DNA from: Pseudocolwellia sp049933045
GTDB lineage: Bacteria > Pseudomonadota > Gammaproteobacteria > Enterobacterales > Alteromonadaceae
DNA: 64,000 nucleotides
NCBI RefSeq assembly: GCF_049933045.1
Contig: NZ_CP187926.1
Span: 2,914,001 to 2,978,000, forward strand
Reading direction: 5' to 3'
Part shown: piece by piece, positions 41,743 through 52,022 of the stretch
How the letters are laid out: each line of letters begins with the position of its first letter
Numbering within the stretch: the first letter of the stretch is position 1
The notes under the pieces: model-generated
Database searches by the model: none
What the model was told of the DNA's origin: nothing
What the model saw: the letters and a program-made list of their open reading frames with translations, nothing else
Program-made: the position numbers and the translations under genes

Positions 41743-43214
41743 TTATTTATCTAAGCCGCCCATACATAAATATTTAATTTCTAAATAATCGTCTAACCCG
41801 TATTTAGATCCTTCTCGACCACTTCCTGATTGTTTTACGCCACCAAAAGGTGCTGCCACATTGGAGATTAATCCTTCATTAATGCCAATCATACCAAATT
41901 CCAACTCTTCAGATACACGCCAAATACGACCAATATCTCTTGAATAGAAATAAGCTGCTAAACCATATTCAGTATCATTAGCCATAGCGATAACTTCAGC
42001 TTCTGTTTCAAAGCTTATAATAGGTGAAATAGGACCAAATATTTCATTGCTAGCAACAGGCATCTCATTAGTAACATTTGTTAAAATTGTAGGTTGATAG
42101 AAGCTTTCACCCGAGGCACCTCTTTTACCGCCAAGTATAAGTTTGGCGCCAGCAGCGACAGAGTCATTAACAAGTTTATCAACACCGTCCACGGCATCAC
42201 TCGATATCATAGGTCCTACAGTCACACCATCAGCTAAACCATTACCTACAGATAAAGCAGCAACAGCCACTGAGAATTTATCAGTAAACTGTTCAAGCAC
42301 CGATTTTTGAACAAAAATTCTATTTGTACACACGCAAGTTTGGCCTGCATTACGGTACTTTGATACCAGAGCACCTTGAACTGCGGCATCAATGTCTGCA
42401 TCATCAAAAACAATAAAAGGCGCGTTACCACCTAGCTCCATGGATACTTTTTTCACGGTAGTTGCACATTGACTTATCAGAGCTTTGCCTACTTGTGTTG
42501 AACCCGTAAAAGTAAATTTAGCTACATCAGGATGTTGAGTTAATACTTCTCCCATACCGCGAGCGTCTTCTCCAACAACAACATTAAATACGCCAGCAGG
42601 AATACCCGCCCTTTCAGCCAATTCAGCCATTGCTAATGCCGACAAAGGTGTTTGCGTTGCAGGACGAACCACAAAAGTACAACCTGCAGCTAAGGCTGCA
42701 GCGGCTTTTCTTGCGATCATAGCATTAGGAAAATTCCATGGAGTGATTGAAGCGACTACACCTACAGGTTGTTTGATTACAACAATACGCTTATCACCTG
42801 ATGGACCAGGAATAGTATCACCATAAACACGCTTACCTTCTTCAGCAACCCATTCAATAAATGAAGCACCGTAGCCAATTTCACCTTTTGCTTCAGCAAG
42901 AGGCTTGCCCTGCTCTAACGTTAATATTTTTCCGAGGTCGTCTGATGTTGTATCATTAAATTAAACCAATTACGTAATAAAATAGAACGTTCATTGGCTG
43001 ACTTAGACGACCACATTTTTAAGGCACTTTTAGCGGCTTTTACTGCTAGCTCAGTTTCTATTACACCTGCATTATTTACATTTGCTACTAATTCATTGTT
43101 AGCAGGATTAATTACTGCGAACTGTGTTTCACTTCTGTGCCAGCCACCATTAATATAAGACGAGTTTTTTACTAAAGTATTATCTTGTAAACCTAATGAT
43201 TTTTGCTCTTTCAT
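41743..43214 (-). pseudogene. gabD: Succinate-semialdehyde dehydrogenase, broken by one frameshift
   Basis: NAD(P)-dependent oxidation of succinate semialdehyde (GABA breakdown) or a related aldehyde. The first piece (43214-42921) covers residues 1-97 and stops after TTSEKY. Reading on in the neighbouring frame gives DDLGKILTLEQGKPLAEAKG and then the full remainder, including MELGGNAPF (catalytic Glu) and AGQTCVCTN (catalytic Cys), to 41743. One base is missing near 42943-42947. The joined protein would be about 490 aa, the normal GabD size, and otherwise looks intact. It is either a recent mutation or a sequencing error. No gabT or gabP is adjacent. Confidence 0.85.
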
Positions 43215-43424
43215 GAATGTGTCCGTTATTAACTGATATAAGTTTAAGTTAGATGGTGAAATTCAATACTGAATCTTCACATTATCATAATACCTTACTG
43301 CAGATTTAAATTATTCCGTTAGGTTAAACAGCCTTATTTTACTTTTATTAATAATTATTATGTAAAATAATGCGATTTAACAGCGCTCTTTGATAGACTA
43401 CTCAAATTATTCAAAGGTATTCTC

Positions 43425-43928
43425 ATGACTTCTATAAATTATAACGATTTCCCACGCGCAGGCTTTAGACGCCGCATGGCCTGTTGGATGTACGACTTCC
43501 TCACCTCAGTAGCTGTTTACATGGTAGCAGGACTGATCTCATTCTGTATATTCATGCTGTTTAACAATTTAGGCTTTATAGATATGGGTGAATATGAGCA
43601 TTTAATTGAAGTGCAACAAAACTCAGTTTTATACAGCGGATTAATTTATAGTTGGAACTTCTTCTGGGTAGCTTTTTTCTTTGTCTGGTTTTGGAATAGA
43701 AGTGGTCAAACTATTGGAATGAAAGCATGGCGTTTACGTGTTCAAAATTTAGATGGCAGCTTAATATCTAAAAAAACAGGGCTAAAAAGATTACTTCCTA
43801 CTTTGATAGGTTTTGGTAATTTCGCAGTAATATTTGATAGAAAAAACAAGCTAAGCTTGCAAGATAGATTGACACAAACTGAAGTGGTTGTATTACCGAT
43901 TGAAGTAAGTAGAGCTAAAAACAGATAG
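43425..43928 (+). CDS. RDD-family inner-membrane protein
   Basis: A 167-aa protein with the RDD pattern: an Arg-rich lead (FPRAGFRRRMACWMYDF), two TM helices (VYMVAGLISFCIFMLF, and SWNFFWVAFFFVWFW), then GQTIGMKAWRLRVQN. The final DRLTQTEVV is also family-like. The exact Asp pair is partly kept (YDF). Function unknown; some RDD proteins move Na+ in exchange for protons. It stands alone, converging with lptG. Confidence 0.82.
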   Translation: MTSINYNDFPRAGFRRRMACWMYDFLTSVAVYMVAGLISFCIFMLFNNLGFIDMGEYEHLIEVQQNSVLYSGLIYSWNFFWVAFFFVWFWNRSGQTIGMKAWRLRVQNLDGSLISKKTGLKRLLPTLIGFGNFAVIFDRKNKLSLQDRLTQTEVVVLPIEVSRAKNR

Positions 43929-43963
43929 CTCTACTAGCGAGTAACTTCGTGCATATCTAAGAC

Positions 43964-45025
43964 CTAACTTGGTTTTCGCTGCATCAGGTACAGCGCGACA
44001 CTCACGAATATGATGCTTGGCATAACGGCCCCAAATAAAGGTGGCAATTGATAAACCAAGCTCATAGAGCCCATCACTTCATTACTAATGTAAAACAATA
44101 TACCTGTAGCAACACCCATCATAATTCTTGCGCCCATTGATACTGAGCGCAACGGGCCAAAAATAAACGACAGCGCCACTAACAACATAACAGCAACCGT
44201 TATCGGCTGAACTATTTTACGCCAAAAGGCTAATTGGTAACGGCTGGTATCTTGTTCATTATCTTCTAAGTATTGAAGGTAGTCAGACAAACCGCTTATC
44301 GACAATGACTCAGGCGTTATAACACCTAACTTGTCTGGTGTTAATGATGAGCGCCAAGGCTTAACGGCTAAAGTTTCTGAAGTGATATTTTCATCGGTTA
44401 CAAAGGTTTCAACAACCCCCGTTAATACCCAATTTTCTGTTTTGTAATGAGCACTTTCAGCAGCAATCCAGCTGGATAGCTTTAACTGTTCATTAAATTT
44501 ATATATTTGAATATTACTTAATTCGCCATGCTCTTTTATTTCACCAATGTGAACAAAGTAATCGCCATCTTTTGCCCAGACCCCATTTTTAGATGATACT
44601 AAACTACCACCTGAAATAGCTTGAGCTCTAATTTCACGTGCAGCGGCTTCACCTCTTGGTGCTAACCATTCGCCTACTGCCATACTGATCAATATCATAA
44701 TAACAGCAGTTTTCATTACAGATTTAATAATATCTAAGCGCGACCAGCCAGAAGCTTGCATCACCACCAATTCACTATTACTCGCCAGCATTCCAATACC
44801 GATCAGCCCACCAATTAAAGTTGCCATAGGAAAGAAGATTTCAATATCACGAGGTATCGCATATAAAACATAAAGAGCCGCATGAGATAAATCGTAATTA
44901 CCACGCCCTACGGCTTTCATTTGCTCAACAAACTTAATAATGCCACTTAAACTAACAAAAACAGACAAGGTAATAGCCGTAGTTGAAGCTATTATTTTTC
45001 CGATGTATACATCAAGTATTTTCAT
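43964..45025 (-). CDS. lptG: LPS export permease LptG
   Basis: One of two inner-membrane subunits of the LptB2FG ABC transporter that lifts LPS onto the periplasmic bridge. Length 353 aa with TM helices near residues 15-35, 60-80 and 100-120, a periplasmic beta-jellyroll at about 135-260, then TM helices near 270-350. It begins MKILDVYIGKIIASTT, as in the family. Its ATG overlaps the lptF stop by one base (TAATG), so translation is coupled. The ATPase lptB is elsewhere, as is usual. Confidence 0.94.
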   Translation of the reverse strand: MKILDVYIGKIIASTTAITLSVFVSLSGIIKFVEQMKAVGRGNYDLSHAALYVLYAIPRDIEIFFPMATLIGGLIGIGMLASNSELVVMQASGWSRLDIIKSVMKTAVIMILISMAVGEWLAPRGEAAAREIRAQAISGGSLVSSKNGVWAKDGDYFVHIGEIKEHGELSNIQIYKFNEQLKLSSWIAAESAHYKTENWVLTGVVETFVTDENITSETLAVKPWRSSLTPDKLGVITPESLSISGLSDYLQYLEDNEQDTSRYQLAFWRKIVQPITVAVMLLVALSFIFGPLRSVSMGARIMMGVATGILFYISNEVMGSMSLVYQLPPLFGAVMPSIIFVSVALYLMQRKPS

Positions 45026-46170
45026 TATGCTGCTGCTTTTTTACGTGGAAAAGAAGGAAGTATCGATTTAACTTTTAAGCCTGCACTTCTGTGCTGAAGT
45101 ATTAAAATAACACCTAAAATAAAAGCACATATATGAACTGGCCATAAACCAACAGCACTTGGAATAGCTCCACTTTCCATCGCCGAACGTGAAGCCGTTA
45201 ATAATAAGAAATAACTTAAAAATAAAATAAGAGCAGGTAACATTTTACCAAACTTTCCTTGGCGAGGATTAACAGAGCTTAGCGGTACTGCAATTAAAGT
45301 AACCACTAAACATACTAATGGAAATGCCATACGCCATTGAATTTCAGCTCGATATTCTGTTTGGAGTTCACTGTCGTCTTCATCAAAGAGTTTATGAGTT
45401 GAAATAGCACTTAACTTACGACGTTTATGTTCAACTTTTTGATCTTGTATTTGAATATAATATTTACTGAAAGCAACTTCTCTAAATTCTTTATTCTTTT
45501 CATCGTTTTGATAACGAATACCATCGGTTAATACTAAACGCTGAGATCCAGTGTCTTCTTCGATAACTTGACCTTTAGCTGCATACACTAAACTTGCATT
45601 AATAATGCTTTCATTGGTGAGATTTTCACTGGGAAGTTGTGCTACGAATACTTTATTGAGGGTTGACGAAGCATTGTCTTTATCATGAATAAATACAACA
45701 GCTTTTTCGTTACCTGTTTTTTGAAAGCGCCCTGCCATTAAAGAACTTAAACCTGAGTCGGCAGCAAGCTCTTCTTTAACCTGATATTCATATTCAGACG
45801 CAAAAGGAGCTAAATGTAAGGTAAATATCCCCGTAATAATCGCAGTAACTAAGCCTACGACCAAGGTTACTCGCACAACATACCATTCACTTATGCCACA
45901 AGCGTGTAAAACCGCCATTTCGTTATCTGCGTAAATACGTCCGTATGCCAGCAAAATACCTAAAAATAAACTCAAAGGTAAAATCATGCCTGCTAAATCA
46001 GGGATCTTTAAAGCGATAAATATCATCACCAAGTGACCTGGTATACCACCTTCTGATGCATCGTCTAAAATACGTACAAATTTATTGCTAATAAATATCG
46101 CCATAAGTACAAAAAATACAGCAAGCTGTGTTTTAGCAACTTCTTTTAATAAATAGCGAAAAATAATCAC
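45025..46170 (-). CDS. lptF: LPS export permease LptF
   Basis: Partner of LptG in LPS export. Length 381 aa. It begins MIIFRYLLKEVAKTQLAVFF, close to E. coli LptF (MIIIRYLVRE). TM helices lie at both ends around a periplasmic domain with LMAGRFQ and YAAKGQVIEED. The gene is divergent from pepA over 241 bases, the arrangement known in E. coli and Pseudomonas. Confidence 0.94.
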   Translation of the reverse strand: MIIFRYLLKEVAKTQLAVFFVLMAIFISNKFVRILDDASEGGIPGHLVMIFIALKIPDLAGMILPLSLFLGILLAYGRIYADNEMAVLHACGISEWYVVRVTLVVGLVTAIITGIFTLHLAPFASEYEYQVKEELAADSGLSSLMAGRFQKTGNEKAVVFIHDKDNASSTLNKVFVAQLPSENLTNESIINASLVYAAKGQVIEEDTGSQRLVLTDGIRYQNDEKNKEFREVAFSKYYIQIQDQKVEHKRRKLSAISTHKLFDEDDSELQTEYRAEIQWRMAFPLVCLVVTLIAVPLSSVNPRQGKFGKMLPALILFLSYFLLLTASRSAMESGAIPSAVGLWPVHICAFILGVILILQHRSAGLKVKSILPSFPRKKAAA

Positions 46171-46411
46171 AAATAGATCCTATAAATAACGGTGTTTTTT
46201 CTGACAATCGCACTATTTTTAAGTAAACTGGTTGTTTTCATCACAAAATAATAAGTACGCTAGAGGCACGAAGCTGTTCAAGCCAGCTAAGATTATAGCC
46301 TTTAGCACCATAGATTTAAAACTAATCTTCCTTATTATTTAACGTTTTAAGCTGTTTAAACAACGAATATGAACAATTTATCGTATTTAAATAGCCAATT
46401 AAGGAGAGCTC

Positions 46412-47920
46412 ATGGAGTTCAGTGTAAAAAGTGGTAGCCCAGAAAAACAACGCAGCGCATGTATTGTAGTTGGTGTATTTGAACCACGTCGTTTGTCTGC
46501 TATAGCTGAGCAACTTGATGAAATAAGTGAAGGTTATATTAGCAATTTGTTACGAAAAGGCGACCTTGAAGGTAAGTCTGGTCAAATGTTATTACTTCAT
46601 CACGTTCCTAATGTATTAAGTGAACGCGTTTTACTTGTTGGTTGTGGTAAAGAGCGTGAATTAGACGAACGTCAATATCGCCAAATCATTAGCAAAACCA
46701 TCAACACGTTAAATGAAACGGGTTCAATGGAAGCTGTATGTTATCTTTCTGACCTACACGTTAAAGGTCGCGGAACTTATTGGAAAATACGTCAAGCAAT
46801 TGAAGCGACTCAAGATTGTTTATACAGTTTTGACAGTTTAAAAACACGCAAAGCTGAAGCTCGTCGTCCATTACGTAAAATTGTATTTAATGTACCTACA
46901 CGTAAAGAACTACCTATGGGTGAGCGTGCGATAGCACACGGCTTAGCTGTGTCTGAAGGTGTTTCAACATGTAAGAATGTTGCTAACATGCCGCCAAACA
47001 TCTGTAACCCTGCTTACTTAGCTGAGCAAGCACGTATTTTAGATAACGACTACGACAACATAAGTACTACCATTATTGGTGAGAAAGAAATGGAAGAGCT
47101 TGGTATGGGTTCATACTTAGCTGTTGGTCGTGGTTCAGTAAACGAATCAATGATGAGCATCATGAAATACAATGGTGCAGGTGATGATTCAGCTCCAATC
47201 GTACTTGTGGGTAAAGGCTTAACATTCGACAGTGGCGGGATTTCTTTAAAACCTGGCGCTGGCATGGATGAAATGAAATATGACATGGGTGGTGCTGCAA
47301 GTGTATTAGGCGCTATGCATTCATTAGCTGAGTTAAACTTATCTATCAATGTTATTGGTGTTGTTGCTGGTTGTGAAAACATGCCTGGCGGAAATGCTTA
47401 TCGCCCTGGTGATATTTTAACAACGATGTCGGGTCAAACAGTTGAAGTGTTAAACACTGATGCTGAAGGTCGCTTAGTATTATGTGACGCATTAACTTAC
47501 GTTGAGCGTTTTGAACCTGAAGCGGTTGTCGACCTTGCTACGTTAACGGGTGCTTGTGTTGTTGCTTTAGGTAAACACGCAACCGGTTTATTCAGTGCGC
47601 ATAACCCATTAGCACATGAATTACTTAATGCTTCAGAGCAAAGTGGCGATAGAGCTTGGCGTTTACCTTTATGGGAAGAATACCAAGATCAACTTGAAAG
47701 CCCATTTGCTGACTTTACTAACTTAGGTGGTAAAGGTGGCGGCGCAATTACAGCTGCATGTTTCTTGTCTCGTTTTACTAAAAAGTACAACTGGGCACAT
47801 TTAGACATTGCTGGTACAGCATGGCGCAGTGGTGGTAAAGACAAAGGTTCAACAGGTAGACCTGTTAGCATGTTAACTCAGTATTTATTAAATAAATCTG
47901 GTGCTGAACAAGGCGAATAA
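46412..47920 (+). CDS. pepA: Leucyl aminopeptidase PepA
   Basis: Cytoplasmic M17 aminopeptidase removing N-terminal residues; E. coli PepA also binds DNA at Xer sites and carAB. Length 502 aa, as usual. Two Mn/Zn ions are bound by VGKGLTFDSGGISLKPG (catalytic Lys and a metal Asp), MKYDMGGAA and the signature NTDAEGRLVL. A GGAGAG ribosome-binding site precedes the ATG. It is divergent from lptF and followed by its own terminator, then holC and valS, the same order as in E. coli. Confidence 0.97.
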   Translation: MEFSVKSGSPEKQRSACIVVGVFEPRRLSAIAEQLDEISEGYISNLLRKGDLEGKSGQMLLLHHVPNVLSERVLLVGCGKERELDERQYRQIISKTINTLNETGSMEAVCYLSDLHVKGRGTYWKIRQAIEATQDCLYSFDSLKTRKAEARRPLRKIVFNVPTRKELPMGERAIAHGLAVSEGVSTCKNVANMPPNICNPAYLAEQARILDNDYDNISTTIIGEKEMEELGMGSYLAVGRGSVNESMMSIMKYNGAGDDSAPIVLVGKGLTFDSGGISLKPGAGMDEMKYDMGGAASVLGAMHSLAELNLSINVIGVVAGCENMPGGNAYRPGDILTTMSGQTVEVLNTDAEGRLVLCDALTYVERFEPEAVVDLATLTGACVVALGKHATGLFSAHNPLAHELLNASEQSGDRAWRLPLWEEYQDQLESPFADFTNLGGKGGGAITAACFLSRFTKKYNWAHLDIAGTAWRSGGKDKGSTGRPVSMLTQYLLNKSGAEQGE

Positions 47921-47926
47921 TACATA

Positions 47927-47956
47927 AGCGGAATGTTTAGGCATTCCGCTATTTTA
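47927..47956 (+). terminator. pepA terminator
   Basis: 9-bp stem AGCGGAATG/CATTCCGCT with a 6-base loop and a short T-rich tail (ATTTTAGTT). Moderate strength, so some readthrough into holC is possible. Confidence 0.65.
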
Positions 47957-48025
47957 GTTATTATTCACTGATAAGTTACTTGGCTAAATAAATACAGTTA
48001 ATTGACACGTAATGGGTAAGTAAAA

Positions 48026-48511
48026 ATGCAAACAAAAGTCATGTTTTATGTTCTTCCTGAAACAGATAAAACTTCAGAAGAAACAGCGCATAACGATAAA
48101 ACAGCTGAACAAGAAAAACATGCTTTGATTCATCAAGCTTGTTTGCAGGCCGCTTATTTTTACAGACAAAACCAAAAAGTATTTATTTATACGCAAGATC
48201 AAACACAAGCTCATGACATTGATGAAATGTTATGGGCATTTGAACCCGATTCATTCGTTGCTCACAATTTGTTAGGTGAAGGTCCAAGAGGTGGTTCTCC
48301 AGTTGAAATTAGCTGGAAAAATCCAACAATTAGACGCCCTGTTCTTATTAACCTAACAGGTACGATGCCGAACTTTACGAATAATTTTTCAACTGTGGTT
48401 GATTTTGTACCAACAAACGAATTATTAAAGCAACAAGCTCGAGATAGATACAGAGCTTGCAAGCAATGGGGCTTTTTAGTTGAAAGCCAACCTGCTCCCG
48501 TTATTAATTAA
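48026..48511 (+). CDS. holC: DNA polymerase III chi subunit HolC
   Basis: Chi subunit of the clamp loader; it links polymerase III to single-strand-binding protein. Length 161 aa (E. coli 147). Features: KVMFYVLPETDK, an alpha/beta core with AAYFYRQNQKVFIYTQDQ, then LWAFEPDSFVAHNL and WGFLVESQ near the end. An insert of about 15 charged residues after the first strand (TSEETAHNDKTAEQEK) makes it a little long. It precedes valS by 75 bases. Confidence 0.92.
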   Translation: MQTKVMFYVLPETDKTSEETAHNDKTAEQEKHALIHQACLQAAYFYRQNQKVFIYTQDQTQAHDIDEMLWAFEPDSFVAHNLLGEGPRGGSPVEISWKNPTIRRPVLINLTGTMPNFTNNFSTVVDFVPTNELLKQQARDRYRACKQWGFLVESQPAPVIN

Positions 48512-48586
48512 CGCTGTTATTAAAAATTTAATACAGGTTTATTAATTACAAACTAATTAAAGTGAAACTCTTCTTACGGAATTCTG

Positions 48587-51460
48587 ATGGAAAAAACATT
48601 TACCCCTTCTGACATTGAACAATCCCTCTATAAAAGCTGGGAAGACCAAGGTTACTTTAGCCCAACAGGCGAAGGTGACGGCTATTGTATTGCTATACCG
48701 CCACCAAATGTGACGGGTAGCTTGCACATGGGACACGCCTTCCAACAAACGATAATGGACACTTTGATCCGTTATCAACGTATGCAAGGTAAAAACACCC
48801 TTTGGCAAACAGGTTGCGACCACGCAGGTATCGCAACGCAAATGGTTGTTGAACGCAAAATAGCAGCAGAAGAAGAAAAAACACGTCACGATTACGGACG
48901 TGAAAAATTCATCGATAAAGTCTGGGAATGGAAAGAAGAATCAGGCGGAACTATCGGCAAGCAAATGCGCCGTTTAGGTAACTCTATTGATTGGTCTCGC
49001 GAACGTTTTACAATGGATGATGGTATGTCTGAAGCTGTACAAGAAGTATTTGTACGTTTATTTGAAGACGACTTAATTTATCGTGGTAAAAGATTAGTTA
49101 ACTGGGATCCTAAATTCCATACCGCTATTTCAGATCTTGAAGTTGAGAACAAAGATAAAAAAGGTCATATGTGGTACTTACGTTACCCATTAGCCAACGG
49201 CGAAAAAACAGCTGAAGGTAAAGACTACTTAGTTGTAGCAACTACGCGACCAGAAACCGTACTTGGTGATACTGGCGTAGCTGTTAACCCTAAAGACGAT
49301 CGTTACAAAGATCTTATTGGTAAACATATACTTTTACCTTTAGTTAACCGATTAATTCCTATTGTTGGCGATGATCATGCCGACATGGATAAAGGCACGG
49401 GCTGTGTAAAAATAACACCTGCTCATGACTTTAATGATAATGAAGTAGGTAAGCGTCACAATTTACCACTTATCAATATATTAAATAAAAATGCTGAAAT
49501 CTTAGCCGAAGCTGAAGTTTATAATGGCACTGGTGAAGTTAGCGATGCATACGATACAGCTTTACCAGCAGAGTTTGCAGGTTTAGATCGCTTTGTTGCC
49601 CGTAAAGCTATTGTTGAAAAATTTGATGAGCTTGGTTTTTTAGTTGAAGTTAAAGAGCATGACTTAGTTGCACCATACGGCGATCGCTCAGGTGTAATTA
49701 TTGAGCCATTATTAACGGATCAATGGTACGTAAGAGCAGGACCTTTAGCTGAACCAGCTGTAGATGCAGTAAAGTCAGGTGAAATTGAGTTTGTACCTAA
49801 GCAATACGAAAACATGTACTTTTCTTGGATGAAAGACATTCAAGATTGGTGTATCTCTCGTCAGCTTTGGTGGGGACATAGAATTCCAGCTTGGTACGAT
49901 GAAAACGATAAATTTTACGTTGGCAGAACTGAAGAAGAAGTAAGAGCTAAATACGAACTTTCTGCTGATATAAGTTTGAGACAAGATGAAGATGTACTTG
50001 ATACATGGTTCTCTTCAGCATTATGGACTTTCTCAACATTGGGTTGGCCGAAAAATACTGAAGACCTGAAAAACTTTCACTCTACTGATGTGTTAGTAAC
50101 AGGTTTCGATATTATTTTCTTCTGGGTTGCTCGTATGATCATGATGACTATGCATTTCAACAAAGACGAAAATGGCAAACCACAAGTTCCATTTAAAAAG
50201 GTATATGTTACTGGCCTTATTCGTGATGAGAATGGCGATAAAATGAGTAAATCTAAAGGTAATGTTATTGATCCTTTAGACATGATTGACGGTATTTCTT
50301 TAGATGATTTATTAGAGAAACGTACTGGCAACATGATGCAGCCTAAGTTAGCCGCTAAAATAGCTAAGTTAACTAAAAAAGAATTCCCTGAAGGTATTGA
50401 AGCACATGGTACCGACGCTTTACGTTTCACGCTAACATCTGTAGCGACTACAGGTCGTGATATTAGCTGGGACATGAAACGTCTTGAAGGTTACCGTAAT
50501 TTTACTAATAAATTATGGAATGCTAGCCGTTACGTATTAATGAATACTGAAGAGCATGATTGTGGAAAAGACAGCAATGCTGAAATGGAGTTTTCATTAG
50601 CCGATCGTTGGATCTTAGGTCAATTCCAGCAAACGGTTAAAACCGTACATGAAGCTTTTGACACCTTTAGATTCGATTTAGCATCACAAGCGCTTTACGA
50701 ATTCACATGGAATCAATTCTGTGATTGGTACTTAGAGCTAACTAAACCTGTGTTTTTCAAAGGAAACGAAGCACAGCAGCGTGCAACTCGTCATACCTTA
50801 GTTAACGTATTAGAAGGCTTATTACGCTTAATGCACCCAATCATGCCTTATATTACTGAAACAATATGGCAACGTGTTGTTCCGTTAACTAACTTTATCC
50901 AAGAACATGGTAGTAAGTTAGGTGATAGCATTATGGTTCAGTCATTCCCTGCGTTTGACGAAAGCCAATGTGATCAACAAGCTATTGACGATTTAGAATG
51001 GGTTAAACAGTTCATTGTTGCTATTCGTAATATTCGTGGCGAAATGGATATTTCACCAAGTAAGTCATTACCTGTGTTACTTAAAAATGTAAGTGAGATT
51101 GATCAACGTCGTATAGACGAAAATCAACAGTTTTTAAGCGCTTTAGCTAAGTTAGAAAGTATTGAGGTTTTAGCTGAAGGTGCTGATGCCCCTTTATCTG
51201 CGACAGCCGTTGTTGGTAACTTATCAGTACTTATTCCTATGGCTGGTTTAATTGATAAAGATGCTGAAATTGCACGCTTAACTAAATCAATTGAAAAGCT
51301 GAATAAAGAAGCAGATAAAACACGCAGTAAATTAGGTAATGAAAAATTTGTTGGTAAAGCACCTGAAGCAGTTATTAACAAAGAAAAAGCAAAATTACTT
51401 GAAGCTGAATCAGCATTAACTAAACTTCGCGAGCAAGTAATACAGATAGAAGCCTTATAG
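48587..51460 (+). CDS. valS: Valyl-tRNA synthetase ValS
   Basis: Charges tRNA-Val. Class I synthetase of 957 aa (E. coli 951). HIGH-type motif HMGH at residues 47-50 in NVTGSLHMGHAF; KMSKS at 552-556. The editing (CP1) domain carries VVATTRPETVLGDTGVAVNP. The C-terminal coiled-coil arm (AEIARLTKSIEKLNKEADK) grips the tRNA. It ends in an intrinsic terminator. The start is set by ACGGAAT 6 bases upstream. Confidence 0.98.
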   Translation: MEKTFTPSDIEQSLYKSWEDQGYFSPTGEGDGYCIAIPPPNVTGSLHMGHAFQQTIMDTLIRYQRMQGKNTLWQTGCDHAGIATQMVVERKIAAEEEKTRHDYGREKFIDKVWEWKEESGGTIGKQMRRLGNSIDWSRERFTMDDGMSEAVQEVFVRLFEDDLIYRGKRLVNWDPKFHTAISDLEVENKDKKGHMWYLRYPLANGEKTAEGKDYLVVATTRPETVLGDTGVAVNPKDDRYKDLIGKHILLPLVNRLIPIVGDDHADMDKGTGCVKITPAHDFNDNEVGKRHNLPLINILNKNAEILAEAEVYNGTGEVSDAYDTALPAEFAGLDRFVARKAIVEKFDELGFLVEVKEHDLVAPYGDRSGVIIEPLLTDQWYVRAGPLAEPAVDAVKSGEIEFVPKQYENMYFSWMKDIQDWCISRQLWWGHRIPAWYDENDKFYVGRTEEEVRAKYELSADISLRQDEDVLDTWFSSALWTFSTLGWPKNTEDLKNFHSTDVLVTGFDIIFFWVARMIMMTMHFNKDENGKPQVPFKKVYVTGLIRDENGDKMSKSKGNVIDPLDMIDGISLDDLLEKRTGNMMQPKLAAKIAKLTKKEFPEGIEAHGTDALRFTLTSVATTGRDISWDMKRLEGYRNFTNKLWNASRYVLMNTEEHDCGKDSNAEMEFSLADRWILGQFQQTVKTVHEAFDTFRFDLASQALYEFTWNQFCDWYLELTKPVFFKGNEAQQRATRHTLVNVLEGLLRLMHPIMPYITETIWQRVVPLTNFIQEHGSKLGDSIMVQSFPAFDESQCDQQAIDDLEWVKQFIVAIRNIRGEMDISPSKSLPVLLKNVSEIDQRRIDENQQFLSALAKLESIEVLAEGADAPLSATAVVGNLSVLIPMAGLIDKDAEIARLTKSIEKLNKEADKTRSKLGNEKFVGKAPEAVINKEKAKLLEAESALTKLREQVIQIEAL

Positions 51461-51498
51461 ACTAAGGGACTTCCAGCCGATTGTTAAAAAATTGTTAC

Positions 51499-51526
51499 AA
51501 GCCAGCATGTTAGCTGGCTTTTTTTT
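51499..51526 (+). terminator. valS terminator
   Basis: 8-bp stem AAGCCAGC/GCTGGCTT with a 6-base loop and eight T residues. Confidence 0.93.
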
Positions 51527-51569
51527 GTCACAAAAAAGTGAAGATATCTCAGAACCATTATGATAGTAT

Positions 51570-51754
51570 GTTGTCGCGTTGAGTTTTTGCGTTTCGGAAG
51601 AAGGAAAGATTGACTAGCAATAGTTAGTTGTCCTGAACGCTGTTATTGTGTTATTGGAAGCCTTTCTCTGTCTGTACTTCGAGGTAGAGAGCATTTACTC
51701 CGTATGTTGGCCATTTGGCCGTGTTTAATTTATTCTTTTGTGAGAAATGTAAGT
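51570..51754 (+). promoter_or_regulatory. Long 5' leader of the cold-shock gene
   Basis: About 185 bases without a gene before the csp start, as found for cspA-type mRNAs whose leader refolds in the cold. It can form TCTCTGTCT/AGGTAGAGA (partial pairing around TTCG) near 51665-51695 and GGCC-ATTT-GGCC near 51706-51719. The promoter is probably near TATGAT at 51560-51565. Confidence 0.35.
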
Positions 51755-51964
51755 ATGTCTGATTCAGTAACTGGTAAAGTAAAATTTTTTAACGAATCTA
51801 AAGGTTTTGGTTTCATCGAGCAAGAAAGCGGTCCAGATGTTTTTGTTCATTTTAGCGCTATCCAAGGTGACGGTTTCCGCACTTTAACTGATGGTCAAGC
51901 AGTATCTTTTACAGTTAAACAAGGCCAAAAAGGTCCTGAAGCTGAAAACGTAAATGCTATTTAA
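51755..51964 (+). CDS. CspA-family cold-shock protein
   Basis: A 69-aa single-domain nucleic-acid chaperone that melts RNA hairpins. RNP1 is GFGFIEQ and RNP2 is DVFVHFSAI; aromatic residues F12, F18, F20, F31 and H33 form the binding face. The ATG at 51755 gives MSDSVTGKVKFFNESKGFGF, the standard form. The frame extends to 51704 but the lead is not family-like. A clear terminator follows. Which Csp paralogue it is (CspA, C, D or E) cannot be set from the sequence alone. Confidence 0.95.
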   Translation: MSDSVTGKVKFFNESKGFGFIEQESGPDVFVHFSAIQGDGFRTLTDGQAVSFTVKQGQKGPEAENVNAI

Positions 51965-51988
51965 GTTTTAATACTTAAAACAAATTCG

Positions 51989-52022
51989 AAAAAGGTGAAT
52001 CATTTATGATTCGCCTTTTTTA
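51989..52022 (+). terminator. Terminator of the cold-shock gene
   Basis: A 14-bp stem (AAAAAGGTGAATCA and TGATTCGCCTTTTT, one G-U pair) with a 4-base loop; the right arm ends in a T run. Confidence 0.9.
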
